DNA of 64,000 bases from Evernia prunastri (GCA_003184365.1 NKYR01000047.1:1-64000); one strand, 5' to 3'. Positions 34,204-46,013 are shown, numbered from the stretch's first letter. Translations and numbers: made by a program. Notes: generated from the sequence alone by a model not told the origin.

Positions 34204-34642
34204 CGCAACTTCGCCCAACAAGCGACAACCCAGCTCGAACAAGCAAGCGCGCCCGCCCGTGGATGTACGTAGTGGATGCCTGCTCCGAGAAGGAAACGTT
34301 TCGGCCAAAGCACACTCGCCATGCTGTCGGCTGGCAGTCTATCTATCTGGCTGTCTCTCGAGCGTGCATCGAGGAGGAGCACCTCCGTAAACATTGCAAA
34401 AGGGGGCTATGCGATAGGCTCGGGTATAGCTAACTTGGCTTATGGATGCATTAGGTATGGCTATGGACTCGATTGTCTGATGCTGCGATCGTGTCACAGG
34501 AGACTCTCTCAGTGGGTTACGCATTAGGGAATTCAAGATAGATTCACATGAAGGGAGCGAGATCCTGACACTTCCGCTCGAATGTATTCGGAGATCGTGA
34601 AGCCTGGCTTCGTATGTGATGTGTATGACTATGCGTCCGATA
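34204..34642. other. Intergenic, convergent gene ends
   Basis: About 440 bp between the OGFr and AAA-ATPase stops. No feature recognised. Confidence 0.5.
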
Positions 34643-36223
34643 CTAGACTGTGCAGTCTAGTTGCCAATGCGATGTATCAAACTCCCCTCCCGAAGCTATG
34701 TCCAAACTCCCAAAGCTAGGTCCAAACTCGCGACCGCCACCTATCCAACCCTCCGGGCCCTTCTCGACCTTCAACTCCTCCCTCAGCGTCTTGATCACCT
34801 TCTTGATCTCCCTCCACAGTACGAATTTCTCCAAATGCTTCTCATCATCCACCTTACTCCTCATCATCGTCTCGAAATCCGACTTCCTACAAACACCCCA
34901 CTTGTACTCGTGATCGTAACCCTTTCCAAGGGGTCCCCCAGCCTCCGCCTCCTCCTCACCGCCAGCGTCCCCGTTGGCGATAGTCAGCAACGCCGCCACA
35001 AATGCCTCCTGGATATATGCAAAACTGAAGCCCTTCGTAATGTTTGCGATCGCGTTGCACAAAACCTCTGGAAACTCGACGTCCTCGTTGCCGTCCAACT
35101 TCCTCCTCCAGAACTCACAGTACTTTACCCTTTCTTCCATATTGGGATCAGGAAACAGATACTTCCTGTCGAATCTGCTCGGTCTCTTGCTGATACCCGG
35201 GTCCAATCTCTCGAGGTGATTGGTACTGCCGACCATCATGATGCCGTCGTTATTCTGCAGGCCATCCACTTCGTTCAAGAAGTAGGAGCGAACGGCATCA
35301 GAGACGATACTATCCAGATCCTCAAAGACCAAAAAGCACGGCGCCATCTGTCTCGCCTTGCTAAAGATGACACTGATTGCATACTCCGGCCCCCCATAGC
35401 TCGCTAGACTCCTTACATATAATGTAGGAACCGGGTCGTCCCTGTCATAGAGCGAATGCATCATGGCCTTGATGGAAATAGTCTTACCATTGCCGGGCGG
35501 GCCATGAAAAATGACGCCCCTCTTCCACGGCACACGGAGCTTCTTATACCGATCTTGCGAGTCGAAGAATTTGGTCACTTCGCCTATGATACTCTTTTTC
35601 ATGTCCACATCCAAGATGACGTCTTCCCAGTTCGATGTCTGGATGCTTTGCCAGAGCTCGGAACTGTACTGCCAGTATCCACTGTCGAAGACGAGGACGG
35701 AGTTATGGACGGAATTCTGCCATCTGCACGCCGCGAGCATGAGCTCGTCGTTCTCGACGGGCGTGGAGCCGAGGATGTAGCTCATGGGTTCTTTGTAGGG
35801 ACCGTCGGACCCGATGATGGTGTAGAGAATGTACTCTTTCGCCTCCCACTTGTACATCCATTTCCCGAATTGCACCGAGTCATAGAGGACCCCCGAAGCG
35901 CCATCCATTCTCTTGGCCGGTGCCAAATATTGCCTGTGCTTCAGGTTCTCAATGGAGGAACTGTCTGCGTCGATGGGGGTTGCACTGGCATGCCCAGCTG
36001 CGGCATATTTGAGGAAGTTGCAAGTGTAAGAAGGGGTGATGGTGAGGTGGAGGGAGGGGTATTGCTTGCGGATCGCGTTGACCAGGACTACATCGCTGTT
36101 GATGCGAGGAGCAGTAGAATTGTTGTAGAACTCTTTGTAGACTCCGTCACGGGATGAGTTAGAAGTTACGGTAGAGGTTGAGGTAGAGGGCCGCAAGGGC
36201 ATAGAGCTGGGTCTGGTGTGCAT
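34643..36223 (-). CDS. BCS1-type AAA ATPase
   Basis: An intronless 526-residue protein. The C-terminal AAA module has Walker A GPPGNGKT (residues 241–248), Walker B CFLVFEDLDS (about 296–305), GSTNHLERLDP (sensor 1) and KRPSRFDRKY, the second region of homology with its Arg finger. The sequence between about 110 and 230 (KEYILYTIIG, DVILDVDMKKSI, FFDSQDRYKKLRVPWKRGVIFHGPPG) resembles the BCS1-specific region, but the N-terminus lacks the transmembrane helix of true mitochondrial BCS1. It belongs to the expanded fungal group of cytosolic BCS1-like ATPases of unknown substrate. An ATP-driven remodelling role is inferred from the family. Confidence 0.88.
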   Translation of the reverse strand: MHTRPSSMPLRPSTSTSTVTSNSSRDGVYKEFYNNSTAPRINSDVVLVNAIRKQYPSLHLTITPSYTCNFLKYAAAGHASATPIDADSSSIENLKHRQYLAPAKRMDGASGVLYDSVQFGKWMYKWEAKEYILYTIIGSDGPYKEPMSYILGSTPVENDELMLAACRWQNSVHNSVLVFDSGYWQYSSELWQSIQTSNWEDVILDVDMKKSIIGEVTKFFDSQDRYKKLRVPWKRGVIFHGPPGNGKTISIKAMMHSLYDRDDPVPTLYVRSLASYGGPEYAISVIFSKARQMAPCFLVFEDLDSIVSDAVRSYFLNEVDGLQNNDGIMMVGSTNHLERLDPGISKRPSRFDRKYLFPDPNMEERVKYCEFWRRKLDGNEDVEFPEVLCNAIANITKGFSFAYIQEAFVAALLTIANGDAGGEEEAEAGGPLGKGYDHEYKWGVCRKSDFETMMRSKVDDEKHLEKFVLWREIKKVIKTLREELKVEKGPEGWIGGGREFGPSFGSLDIASGGEFDTSHWQLDCTV

Positions 36224-37142
36224 GGTGGAAGCGGAGAAGAGCGACGACTGGCATGCAGCTTGAGACTTCCACCAAGGATGTAGAGAAGAGAGGCAAAGGT
36301 TCTAGAGACAACTGTAGGAGATGGATGAAGGACTGTGAAATTGTAGGAGAACAGCTTGGGGAGTTTACCTGGGTCAAGCGCACGTTGGGGAGGCGCAGGC
36401 GGCTCACTGCCCCTCGGCAATACGAGAGCACCCGTATGGAGATGTTTCAGATCTCAAGGCAAACATTCAAGCATCATAGTGACCCGGGAATAATATCACG
36501 ATTCAGTATATGGAAATAGATCTATCACCTGATGACGTTGCAGGATATAAGATGGGAATATTCCCTTTGGATGGTGCTTCGTGACTAGGTAAATAGAGCG
36601 TCGGAAGACCAGCCCAATCGAATGGCTTCTCGGGTCCACCATCCGACAGCTCCTCACCTCTGAAGCTTCGCGGCCAAAATTGATCGCAGTATTTGATCCA
36701 AGTAGGTAATAGTAAACTATCCTTGGATGTACTCGATCTTTACGGGGGCTTCAAGGTTATTTGTTGGACAGGGTAGGAGAGGATTTTGGAAGAGGTTTAC
36801 AATTGGAAAGATGAAAGATGGTGATGAAACCGAGATGAGTCTAACTATTTCCCGATTATAGTGATGCTGCTCGCCTTATAGGCATTCCGTGCTTTCAATG
36901 TCCACTGTCTTTTGATCGCATGGCCTCGTGCTTCGTAACGCATTGCTCCATAGCCCCTTCACGTAATCCCAATCCTCCCTCAAAGGATTTTACGCACCAA
37001 ACGCCTCGAGCACCGAATTTTGTTCCAGAATACTCCTGATCATTATCTTTACCTGTAGCTGGGCATGCCACCCATAGTTGCGCCATGTGAAGATTTGAAG
37101 TCTGCGGGTACGTCCCACTGGCTACAGGTTAGCTCGGATGCC
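36224..37142. other. Intergenic, AAA-ATPase promoter side
   Basis: About 920 bp holding the promoter of the AAA ATPase and the 3' flank of the PARP-UBC gene. Short frames at 36159–36431 (reverse) and 36253–36519 (forward) overlap the ATPase 5' region and show no motif. Confidence 0.45.
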
Positions 37143-40100
37143 TCATTGTGTCTGGATTGATGTACTTACGCCGTGGGCATTACAAGCTCTGACAAACGCC
37201 TCCACAGCTTCTCCCACCTGATAGTCTCTAATAGGTCCCGGCTCCAGACGTGCTGGCTTTGGATCTGTGGAAGACATTGCGAGTCGGACCTGCAAGAGGA
37301 CAGACTCAATGTTCGAGACAGCGCTCCAGCCAGAATTGGTCAGGAGCTCCATGCATAATGCCCCACCGGCGGTAACATGACCGCCTCCGCCTGCCATAAA
37401 GCTCAAGAAGCGAGGACGAATGACGCGAACGAAGGGCGGGCTCATAGGATAGTTCTTGCCGAATCGAATCTCCATGACCACACTCTTGACGCCTTTGGAC
37501 TTCATGTCTTTGGCTAGGGGAAGGTGAGATTCAAAAGAGTGTAATTCCACGATCCACTGATAGACATTGTTGATGAGTTCCCGGTCGATATACCATCCCA
37601 ATTCATGAGCTGGGTGCGTGTCTTGAATTTTCAGCGTGGCGTTTAATTCCCGTTGTAAAGTTTTGGTGGCCGTGGAGGTTGCGTAGGAAGGTGGCTCGAG
37701 TAGAGGAAGCGAACTGTGATCGAGACTGCCAGGCACAAAATCTGTCTTCGAAGGATCAGGCTTTGCTGAGAATGGTAGCTTCGGCAGCGCTTTGCCCTTG
37801 CCTTTGTTCGACTGCGACGAAGGAGGTTCTGGCTTCTCTTCTGCGTCCGAAAAAAGTACCTCTAGGTCTTCATAGTCTGTGTCATCGCTTATCATGGCAA
37901 TTTCTTCCAGCTCCTGTGCATTATCAACTTTGATCTTCTTGTTTCCAGACTTAACAGTGACGATTTGTGACACTGGTCTCCGCGACTTGCTGACTGCAGT
38001 GATGGGCATGATAATATGTGAACTATTCTCCCCAACAGGCGTATAGGACGGATCTTGTTGATACACCTGGGTTGGTGGACCGTCCTGAAGGTGTATTCCC
38101 TGAGTATTGCACTTGACGAACAAGTAGCGCGACTGAATCCAATCAAGCTGGGCTACAACAAGGTGCGGCGTTTTGCTAACAAATCGTGCTGGGGCATTCA
38201 CAATCTCATTCAACGCGATTGCCTGAGATATCTTCAGCTGACTGTGAGGCCATTCTCCAGGAATTGACATAGTTTCTTCTCCGCTGCCGTAGCCGCGAGA
38301 CAGATATCCTGCATTGCTGTATCCAACGCTAGTGTGAGCTTGCAAGGAATGATAAACACCGTCGCCAAAAGCTCTGCCATGGTCAGCCTTCTCGAAGTGT
38401 AGACCTTCTCTGACGATGCCATGCCAGTTGTACAAGGGACTACCATGCCACGCAAAGATGGTAGGATGCTTCGCATTCGGTGTCGTATCACGTATGGATG
38501 TCACGAATCTCTGTTCTTTGTCTGGCGCCCCTTGAGCGAAGCGAAACTGCATCCAGCCAGGCATTCCCGAAACTCTCTCCTCAGACTTGCGGTCGCTTCC
38601 CTTGAGGCTGTCGACTTGAATGATGCAGGAGCGATTTGAAGCAATTATCCAACGAAGGACACCTAGTGCTGCTGGCGAGAGTCGGTCAGCCCACTGGCGC
38701 AAAGAAGTGTCCTGGCCGCCCTTGCTCCTCAGATAATTCCCCATCTGTGGCACGCTCGGTAGGGTCTCCAACAGTGTACAGATCGATTGTTGCTTTTCAT
38801 GATCGTTGAGATCGTCGAAATTCCGATCATAGATAATGAATTGGATCTCCGGGTGCTGGTTCGTCGACTGCTCTGTTACGATCATTGGTGGAGGGGTTGT
38901 AGCTGGCGTCAAAGTGGATGGTAGATTTACTCTATTCGTACCGGATAGGTGTCGCTGAGAAACGCCAACAGCAACTGGCTGTTCAGCTTTTCCAGGCTTT
39001 CTCGAAGCTTTGAACACTGGAGCACCTAATCTGACCGTTGGATGCAATACCTCTGTGACTCTGCAATGATAACGTTCCTCGGAATTCGTGGGGCGGAGAA
39101 AAGATACCCAACTGCCAGGATACACCACTTGAGCGGAGCCGGGGGGGAACAGGAGCTCCATCTTTTGGCGGTCGAATCTCGCTTTAAAGGTTGTGACTTC
39201 CTGCACGGCGTCTGCCTTATAAGAAGCCTGATACGAATTGATGTCGTTTGTCATGGGGCTCGGAGGATACCGACCTCCGTAACCGAGGACTGGGTTTTGG
39301 CGCTCCGTCACGAGATTTGGTGATGGAACCATGAGAGCCATACCAGTGGGGAGATATCGAAGCTTGCGATAAGTAGCACTCGTGAAACAGAAGCTGATTA
39401 GGAGATCAACGACATGAGGCTGCGTTATAATCTCGTGTTCGATACTTGGTCCGAAACCGAGGCTCATATATTGGTACAAGCATAATGGTTTCGAGCAGAC
39501 ATAGGGTTTCAGAGCTTCGAAGTCGGCCTCGACTCTGCAGTTGCAGACCAGACAAAATTCCGTGCACCGGACAAGGTGACGCAGTGCGAACTGCATGGCC
39601 GTCAGAGGAAATGAGCGCTCCTTGAGATCGCCGGTCATATGGTCGTGGGTCACGAGCTTCGGTAACGTCTCTAGATGATTGGATGGTTCCTCGGCCCAGT
39701 ACTTTGCGTCTATAGCATCCTGTCTATCAAGGTTTCGGCCTTGGTGATCATTGAAGAAGTTTTCGGCGCCGTCCCAGCTAAAGCCCAATGCATTGCGATA
39801 CCTGAGCAAGGGTATGAGTCGGTCGTTCAAAAGATCGTCAAGGGGCTTGCCGATGAACAGACGACCCAAGCCTCGTTTCTTAGACGCACCAGAAGTTTGA
39901 GTAGTCATGAGCTTCCGAGACTTGCTCTTGTCTTCCAGAACTGTGAAGGCAGCAATGGCCTCATCGATTGCAATCTTATATTCCGAGCTTAAACCTACGC
40001 GTATTTGCACTCCGTGAGACCCGCTCTGGCCGATAAGGCGGTCCAGATCCTTGTAGCCGGCGGTGTATCTTATTAACAGTATGAAGTACTGCTCTTCTTT

Positions 40101-40896
40101 CAGATGCCATGCTTGTAAAGCTTCGTCCGAGATACCAAGCTTGGCAACGCGGCATGAGACAGTCACAAATCCGTCTTGGCCATTGTTGAGCAAGTTGCCG
40201 AGGTAGCACACTCGAAAACCAGCTTCTTTTGCGATACGAATATCCTTGCGGATTCTAGCATTCGAAGCCAAGGTATCCGTGCGATTACCCAGTCGCTCTT
40301 GTGGAGCACTGTTTGATGAGTGATGTTTTGGGGATCTGGGAGACCATACTTCAGGGTCGCTGTCATAGTCCTCCGGGTCGTCAGATTCTTCGGGCTCGAG
40401 GTCGGAGTCTATCTGCATGGGATCACCATCGTCAATGTCCACAGGATTGTGTCTGGAGCCTGCGGTCGCCTTGTCAAGTGTCTTCACAACCTTGGCCATC
40501 ATGTCCAGGACTTTCATGCCAGGGCAGTTGCTCATCTCGTCTAACGCTGAGTGGACTGACGGAAGGACATTTTCAGAATCCGTGTAAACCATGTACATAT
40601 GAGATTCGGGATATTCTCCAAGATCTGTACCCAAAATCAGTGACCTCTGTCAAAGAGCTTCCTTACGTTACACTTCATCTAAAGTCTCCGCTACTGATAC
40701 CACCATCTGGATGGGGAGGGAGGAGGGTTCACTTACCCGGAACCATGACCGTGATTTCTGTAGCATCTCCACCATTGATGTGGTAGTGGAAGCTGATCAT
40801 ACCATCCTCCTCCCCTGCTTTCAGCCGTGAGACGTTGGTTCGCTCGAAGCTCTTGATAGCCTCCTGCAGGTCAATGACAAAAGCTTTGCGAGGCAT
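37143..40896 (-). CDS. PARP-like / ubiquitin-conjugating enzyme fusion
   Basis: Two exons (40896–40737 and 40624–37143, 112-bp intron with donor GTAAGT) encode 1213 residues. The N-terminal part is not recognised and includes an acidic stretch (about 80–120). In the middle, FCLVCNCRVEADFEALKPYVCSKPLCLYQ looks like a Cys-rich (zinc-binding-type) element. Around residue 780 a PARP catalytic fold is visible: AWHGSPLYNWHGIVREGL and AFGDGVYHSLQAHTSVGYS supply the His and Tyr; the third position (QLDWIQSRYLFV) has no Glu, suggesting mono-ADP-ribosyl transfer or no activity. The last about 160 residues are a UBE2Q-like UBC fold, with active Cys in GGALCMELLTNSGW (about 1143). PARP–UBC fusions are known in ascomycetes. 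Together they suggest coupling of ADP-ribosylation with ubiquitin transfer; targets unknown. Confidence 0.88.
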
Positions 40897-41511
40897 GGCG
40901 ACAGTGAAAGAGCGTTGTGCTTCTGTGACATTCCACAAACGCTGAGACGTTGAAAAAGAGACTGAGTAAAAGTGTTCAGAAAGAAATTTAACAGAATTGA
41001 TGGATGGATGGTGGTAGTGTTGGCATTAAAAGAAGTAAGTGTTGTGGGACGTGATGTGTCAAGGAGATGTGAGTCTTGGAGTGAGACTGCTCTTGGCTTC
41101 TTGCCGTTGGATTTGCTTGCCGTTCCAGAAGACTCAGCCTTGCAAGGAAATATCTAGTTCACTACCTATGCGATGACAGAATTGATTGATGTAAATAAAG
41201 ACTCCAAAGTACCAAGGAAAGAAGATGCATTTCTTTGCATCCTGCGCCAGAGTGAGTTGTCTCCAGGCAACAAACCTGGCTTTGACAAGGCTGCGAGCCT
41301 GCGACTGAGCTCCACCGCTCCAGATTTCAACCCCGGATCCTAGGACCTGGGTTATCGTTATCTTAGCTCCCGCAGCTAATACACCTTAAGGCACCTTAGC
41401 CCAGGAACCCAACCCCCCACTGGGACCCTATCAAAAAGTGGGACACGAAACTCTTTTCTTATCATTCTCAACGACTACCCAAAGCTCAGAAGCTCTCCCT
41501 CCCTCTGAACA
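40897..41511. promoter_or_regulatory. Divergent PARP-UBC / COG7-like promoter region
   Basis: 615 bp between two divergently transcribed conserved genes. It ends in a pyrimidine-rich stretch (about 41480–41508) just before the forward gene's ATG, common in fungal core promoters. No gene inside. Confidence 0.5.
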
Positions 41512-42540
41512 ATGTCAACAATGGAAAACACCCGACCACCAAACCCCCACACCGCCGACCCCCTCCTCCAACCCTTCCTCTCCCCCACCTTCTCCCCAAC
41601 CGCCTATCTAAACGCCACCCTCCCCCCGACCACCACTACCACCGCCTCCAACCGCCCCCCTCCGACCCTCTCCTCCATCGCCACGCAGACCCAGACCCAA
41701 ATCGCCGCCCTCGCCGCCCAGACGACCCGCCTCTCCGCCACCCTGACCGACCTCACCGACGAGATCCTCCGCGCCGGCTCCCGGCTTGGCTACGAGGTGG
41801 AAGTGCTGCGCGGGGAAACCCTCTCGCTCGCGGATGCGCTCTCGTCGAGGGGCGAACTGGACGACGCGATCCGGGGCTTCGTGCCGAACGGGCTCGACCC
41901 CCCTGCCGCAGATAACCCGCCATCACCGACGCAGACCCGTCACGGCAGCTCGCCCGCACCGCCCAGCCTCCCGCCCGACTCCTCCTCCTCCCCACCATAC
42001 CGCGAACCCCCCGCCCTACCCCGCCTCCGAACCCTCCTACACGTCCGCGCCTCCCTACAAACCGTAATCCAGCGCTTCAACCTCGCCCTCTCATTCCCCA
42101 TGCCGCCGTCCCTCCTCGCAGCGCCATCTCACGCGCCCTCCTCGCTCATGTCCGTTGTCTCCGTCTCCGCGGCGCCGTCCCACGCCGACGCCGACGCGAC
42201 CCTTGAAACCCGGGCCCAGGCCGCGCTGGCGGCGCTGAGGCGGGAGGTGCTGGAGATGCTTGAGCGGGGGGACGGGGAGGCGGCGGCGGCGCGGGTAAGG
42301 GAGCTGAGGGACGTGTGCGGGGTGTGGAAGGGGACGGGGGAGGAGAGGGCGAGGGGGAGGTGGGTGGATGGGTTGGAGGCTGTGGTTGAGGATGGTGGGG
42401 AGGGGAGGGGGAAGGCGGGCGGGAGTAGGCCGAGGCTGGAGGATAGGGAGGGGAGTGCGGTCAGAGGGGGTGAGAGCGGTGCGAGTGGGGCAGGGCCGGG
42501 TTTTCTAAGGAGGCTGAGGGATGAGATCTATATGGAATGA
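41512..42540 (+). CDS. COG7-like subunit of the conserved oligomeric Golgi complex
   Basis: A single exon of 342 residues starting at ATG 41512. The N-terminus reads DPLLQPFLSPTFSPTAYLNATLPP, then IATQTQTQIAALAAQTTRLSATLTDLTDEILRAGSRLGYEVEVLRGE, matching the N-terminal coiled-coil region of fungal COG7-type proteins; LRTLLHVRASLQTVIQRFNLAL follows. COG is a peripheral Golgi tether for retrograde vesicles. The protein is much shorter than animal COG7, as is usual in filamentous fungi. The middle (about 130–170) is proline- and serine-rich filler and the C-terminus is glycine/glutamate-rich. Codon use is very GC-biased. The family call rests on remembered N-terminal patterns and is moderate. 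Confidence 0.65.
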   Translation: MSTMENTRPPNPHTADPLLQPFLSPTFSPTAYLNATLPPTTTTTASNRPPPTLSSIATQTQTQIAALAAQTTRLSATLTDLTDEILRAGSRLGYEVEVLRGETLSLADALSSRGELDDAIRGFVPNGLDPPAADNPPSPTQTRHGSSPAPPSLPPDSSSSPPYREPPALPRLRTLLHVRASLQTVIQRFNLALSFPMPPSLLAAPSHAPSSLMSVVSVSAAPSHADADATLETRAQAALAALRREVLEMLERGDGEAAAARVRELRDVCGVWKGTGEERARGRWVDGLEAVVEDGGEGRGKAGGSRPRLEDREGSAVRGGESGASGAGPGFLRRLRDEIYME

Positions 42541-42683
42541 GCTGCCATTGACAAGTTCACTTCCTCGCATGAAGGAAGGGCTGAGATAAAGCCACGATTG
42601 CTATGCACACTAATGAATCCCACCCGCTCTTACTGGCGCGGAGGTCTCCAGCTTCTATGACCGAATAGACAACATTCGAGGCA

Positions 42684-45600
42684 TCAAGCCTTGTTCTTCC
42701 AGCTAGGCAACCCATCGAATTCCCTTCTCTTACGCTCAAAATACGCTGTCTCATTGTTCGCCCAGTCGATGTCATCCTTCGTCCACTTTCTGTCACCCTG
42801 ATCCCTCAGCCCGACTCTCTCTCCCTTGGACCCATCGGCCTCAACCTCCCCTCTCTTGACCATACCCACCCAAAGCGCCACGCACTTGGCGATGACCATC
42901 CCTTCATCGATCCACCGCGCTCCTGGCTCACCCAGTGCAAAGCCTCGCTCATCCAATAAGACCATGAAGGCATCGGTAATGCCACAATCCTCTGGCGTAA
43001 TCGTTCGAGACCAGCCAAATTTGTTGGTGACATACGCTCCACAGTACTGTGCCGTCGGAGAGCGTGGGTTGAAGGGGAAAAGGTGCGCTCCGTAGAGAAG
43101 GGAGCCATAGTAGAGAGGACCGAGGGCGCGGAAGTGGCAATCTTCCCAGGGAGTAAGCTGGCAAAGAGGTTCATGCGGAGAAGAGCACAGTATGTCTTCC
43201 TTTGTTGCTGCGGGTGGTAGTGAAGCGGCTGGCGCGAAGACAGACCAGATAGGGGCAGTGAGGCGGGAGAGCCAAGAGGTTGAGGACTGTGTTGGTTGCA
43301 GTGTTTGGATAGGTCTAGGTGGTTGGTTAGGAGCACCTGATGGGCGTGACTTCTTCTGAAGTAGACGTGGGTCGATGGCAGGTTTGATGTCTTTCGCGAT
43401 TCGCGAGACTGGCTCGAATGAAGTATTTTCTGCGACTCTCAAGGCTGTGACCTTCCCCGATAGCTCCACGATATTCTCCATGAATGCTTCTTTCGATTTG
43501 GAAGGCTGCTCGACCACAGGATGGTTGTCGCTGGGTGTTGCGACGACGGGAGACATTGTTGTTTGGCCTGATGGTTGTATGGAGCCATGGCCCGGAGTGT
43601 GTTCCGCAGACGTTGCTGTGATTTTATCTTCATCGTCACTAAGGAGCGAGTCCTCTACGGGCAGGGCCTTTGCTGCTTCTAGTTGGATTTGTCTCTCAGC
43701 CTTCCTCGTGTTCTCCAGCGAATTATCGATTACGGAGTCTGCTGTTATGTCCGAATATTCTTGAGTTTGGCCCTTCCTAGCATTTCGTCTCTCCGCAGCT
43801 CTTGCCTGTGACTGATTCGGCTGCCAGAATAGGTCCGACTCTGCGGGCTCCACTTCATCGCTGTAGATGACCTGGCTATTGCGTCTCCAGGGGCTTGGTA
43901 TTTTGCTCCTACGAGGCTTGAGAACCTCCGGCTGCAGCAAGGCATCAGATGCCTCAGGCGTCGGCTCCCTAGACTGATCCGCAGATTCCGCTTCTGCTTG
44001 CCATATATCACTGTCATTTACATCCTCATCCAGGTCCTGTTCTGCTTCTTCCTCGTCATTACTATCGATTATGATGACTTGACTCTTGTTGGCCATCTCA
44101 ATCTGCTTGCTTACAGCCTCTCTTTCCCGCTGCCACTCCTCTTTTCTCGCCATCATTGTGTAGTCGATGGCCGAAGCGTTTGGCCCTATCGACGTGTCAC
44201 TCACGAGGATTTCGGCGCTCGCCGTTGCAGGCGCTTCTTGCTTGATCGGAGTATCTGGCTTCCAGCTCATACGGTCTTCGTCCTCATCTACTAGACTCCT
44301 CTCGGGGCTGGGTAGCTGATTGTTGGAGAGTAGAGGATATCTGACCTGTTTCTCGAACCTTGGTGAACTGTGATCTTTCCTGGAATCAGAGGCCGGTAGT
44401 TGAGGGTAATTCCGACTACTTGTCTGAGGGATGTCATCCCCTTCCTTCAAGCCTACAACGGATTTCTCCGAAGTTTGACGCTGTCTCTTTGCAAGTTCCT
44501 CCCCTAGTCTCAGGCCAGCTTTCAATTCCCTCCTCGAGCCCGCGCCAAAGCCTCGAAAAAAGCCGTCTACGCGCTCTTCTGGCGATTTGTCCTTTGGCAC
44601 ATGACCGGAGACTGCGCTCTGGGCTCCTGGATTCTCTGAGGTCAACAACGGAGATGGCTTCGAAGGCTCTTGGAACGGCGAATCCAGGTTCTGGCTTCGT
44701 TCTCTGGGGCTCAGCACTCCTTGGAGTGCGATACCTGCACGAACAACTTTGACAAGCTTTGGTGTCCCATCTGACACAATCTCCAGTTGACGTGGCGATG
44801 AGTCAGTGTTGGTCACTACTGGTGCTGGTGGGACTGAAGGTGAGGATGTAATGGTCGGAGTACGCTCACGCAGGCTTCCATACTGCTGCGGGGGACTGAC
44901 AGAATTCCCGCCCACGGATGGTAGTGACGATACAGATACCATACTAAAGCCCTCACTCTCAAGTATGGAGTCATACTCTCGATGCTGGCTGGTTGGATCA
45001 AACTCTGTATGATCCTGAGCATCGTCTCTGGGCCGGCTGGGTGAAGTTTCACGATCAATCGTTGAACCTTGTTGTCCAGAACTTGACTGCCCGCGAGGCG
45101 TTCCCGACGATAAGTGTTGGTCTATCCGCGGTGTTGGGACCTCATATGATTGAGATACTTTCTGGTTCATTTGATCCCTCTCACTATGTCGAATTCCAAG
45201 TGTCCATGCCGACTCGTTGGGGACATCTTCCGGGTAAACCGAGCTAGATGGACTTTCGATATCCGAATCCACAGCAATTTTCATAGGTGTAATCTCCTGC
45301 CTTCTTCCCCTACTTCTCGTCCGTGCATTTTTTGACCTCTTCTCAGCGGTTTCTTCTCCACCGACTAATGACGATCCCAACCATACATCGAGGTCATTAT
45401 TCTGTGACAGACTGAGATTTGGCTCCATATCCGTGGGCTTCACAGCTTTTTTTGGCCTTCCTCTAGACTTTTTAGGCGATGTGGCCGTTTCACTGTGTTC
45501 ATCGATCTCTTGCTTCTTCAGAGACCCAGGCATGGTCTTTCGCCTTCCTCCTGTTTTTGGCTTCGGGGTACCTGCCCTTTTCACTGGACTATCAAGGGAT

Positions 45601-46013
45601 TTTCTCGGTCGGCCTCTACCTTTTTTCTCCGTGGCTGGTGATGTATCGTCGCCGCCTTTCAAAGGCACGGTAATGGTAGTGGTCCGCTCCGTTAGGCGCC
45701 TTACAGGAGACTTATCCGGTCTCTGCATCTCGTCAACCTGCTCAGCTTGGACTGTAAGACGTATCCGCCATGGACTTGTGGATTGCCTTCTTTCCCTCGG
45801 CGACTTCATGGGTGACGCATGGCGCCCGGGGTTTGTGGGGGTTGTGACGTAAAACTCCTGTACTTGCGCATTACCCGATACTTCAGTCAATGCCTTTCTA
45901 GTAGTGATCAAAGGACGGCGGACTGGTTTCGTTGGTGAATTGCTGGAGATGTTTCCATTCGACATGCTGAGTGGGTCGGGTGAAGAGAACGGCACATCTT
46001 CGCTAGGCACCAT
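42684..46013 (-). CDS. AT-hook nuclear protein with conserved C-terminal domain
   Basis: A 1109-codon frame from the first in-frame ATG at 46013. The N-terminal third is basic and disordered with two AT-hook cores (GRGRPRKS and SRGRPKKA, about residues 130–200) that bind the minor groove of AT-rich DNA, plus many SP/TP sites. The middle is acidic and disordered (IIIDSNDEEEAEQDLDED near 640). The C-terminal about 200 residues are ordered: WSRLTAPIWSVF, PWEDCHFRALGPLYYGSLL, YVTNKFGWSRTITPEDCGITDAFM, then a basic end. That domain is shared by fungal AT-hook proteins but I cannot name its function. A possible upstream exon at about 46070–46194 (MSEISDLS…) could be joined through a GTGAGT donor. 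A chromatin role is inferred. Confidence 0.75.
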   Translation of the reverse strand: MVPSEDVPFSSPDPLSMSNGNISSNSPTKPVRRPLITTRKALTEVSGNAQVQEFYVTTPTNPGRHASPMKSPRERRQSTSPWRIRLTVQAEQVDEMQRPDKSPVRRLTERTTTITVPLKGGDDTSPATEKKGRGRPRKSLDSPVKRAGTPKPKTGGRRKTMPGSLKKQEIDEHSETATSPKKSRGRPKKAVKPTDMEPNLSLSQNNDLDVWLGSSLVGGEETAEKRSKNARTRSRGRRQEITPMKIAVDSDIESPSSSVYPEDVPNESAWTLGIRHSERDQMNQKVSQSYEVPTPRIDQHLSSGTPRGQSSSGQQGSTIDRETSPSRPRDDAQDHTEFDPTSQHREYDSILESEGFSMVSVSSLPSVGGNSVSPPQQYGSLRERTPTITSSPSVPPAPVVTNTDSSPRQLEIVSDGTPKLVKVVRAGIALQGVLSPRERSQNLDSPFQEPSKPSPLLTSENPGAQSAVSGHVPKDKSPEERVDGFFRGFGAGSRRELKAGLRLGEELAKRQRQTSEKSVVGLKEGDDIPQTSSRNYPQLPASDSRKDHSSPRFEKQVRYPLLSNNQLPSPERSLVDEDEDRMSWKPDTPIKQEAPATASAEILVSDTSIGPNASAIDYTMMARKEEWQREREAVSKQIEMANKSQVIIIDSNDEEEAEQDLDEDVNDSDIWQAEAESADQSREPTPEASDALLQPEVLKPRRSKIPSPWRRNSQVIYSDEVEPAESDLFWQPNQSQARAAERRNARKGQTQEYSDITADSVIDNSLENTRKAERQIQLEAAKALPVEDSLLSDDEDKITATSAEHTPGHGSIQPSGQTTMSPVVATPSDNHPVVEQPSKSKEAFMENIVELSGKVTALRVAENTSFEPVSRIAKDIKPAIDPRLLQKKSRPSGAPNQPPRPIQTLQPTQSSTSWLSRLTAPIWSVFAPAASLPPAATKEDILCSSPHEPLCQLTPWEDCHFRALGPLYYGSLLYGAHLFPFNPRSPTAQYCGAYVTNKFGWSRTITPEDCGITDAFMVLLDERGFALGEPGARWIDEGMVIAKCVALWVGMVKRGEVEADGSKGERVGLRDQGDRKWTKDDIDWANNETAYFERKRREFDGLPSWKNKA

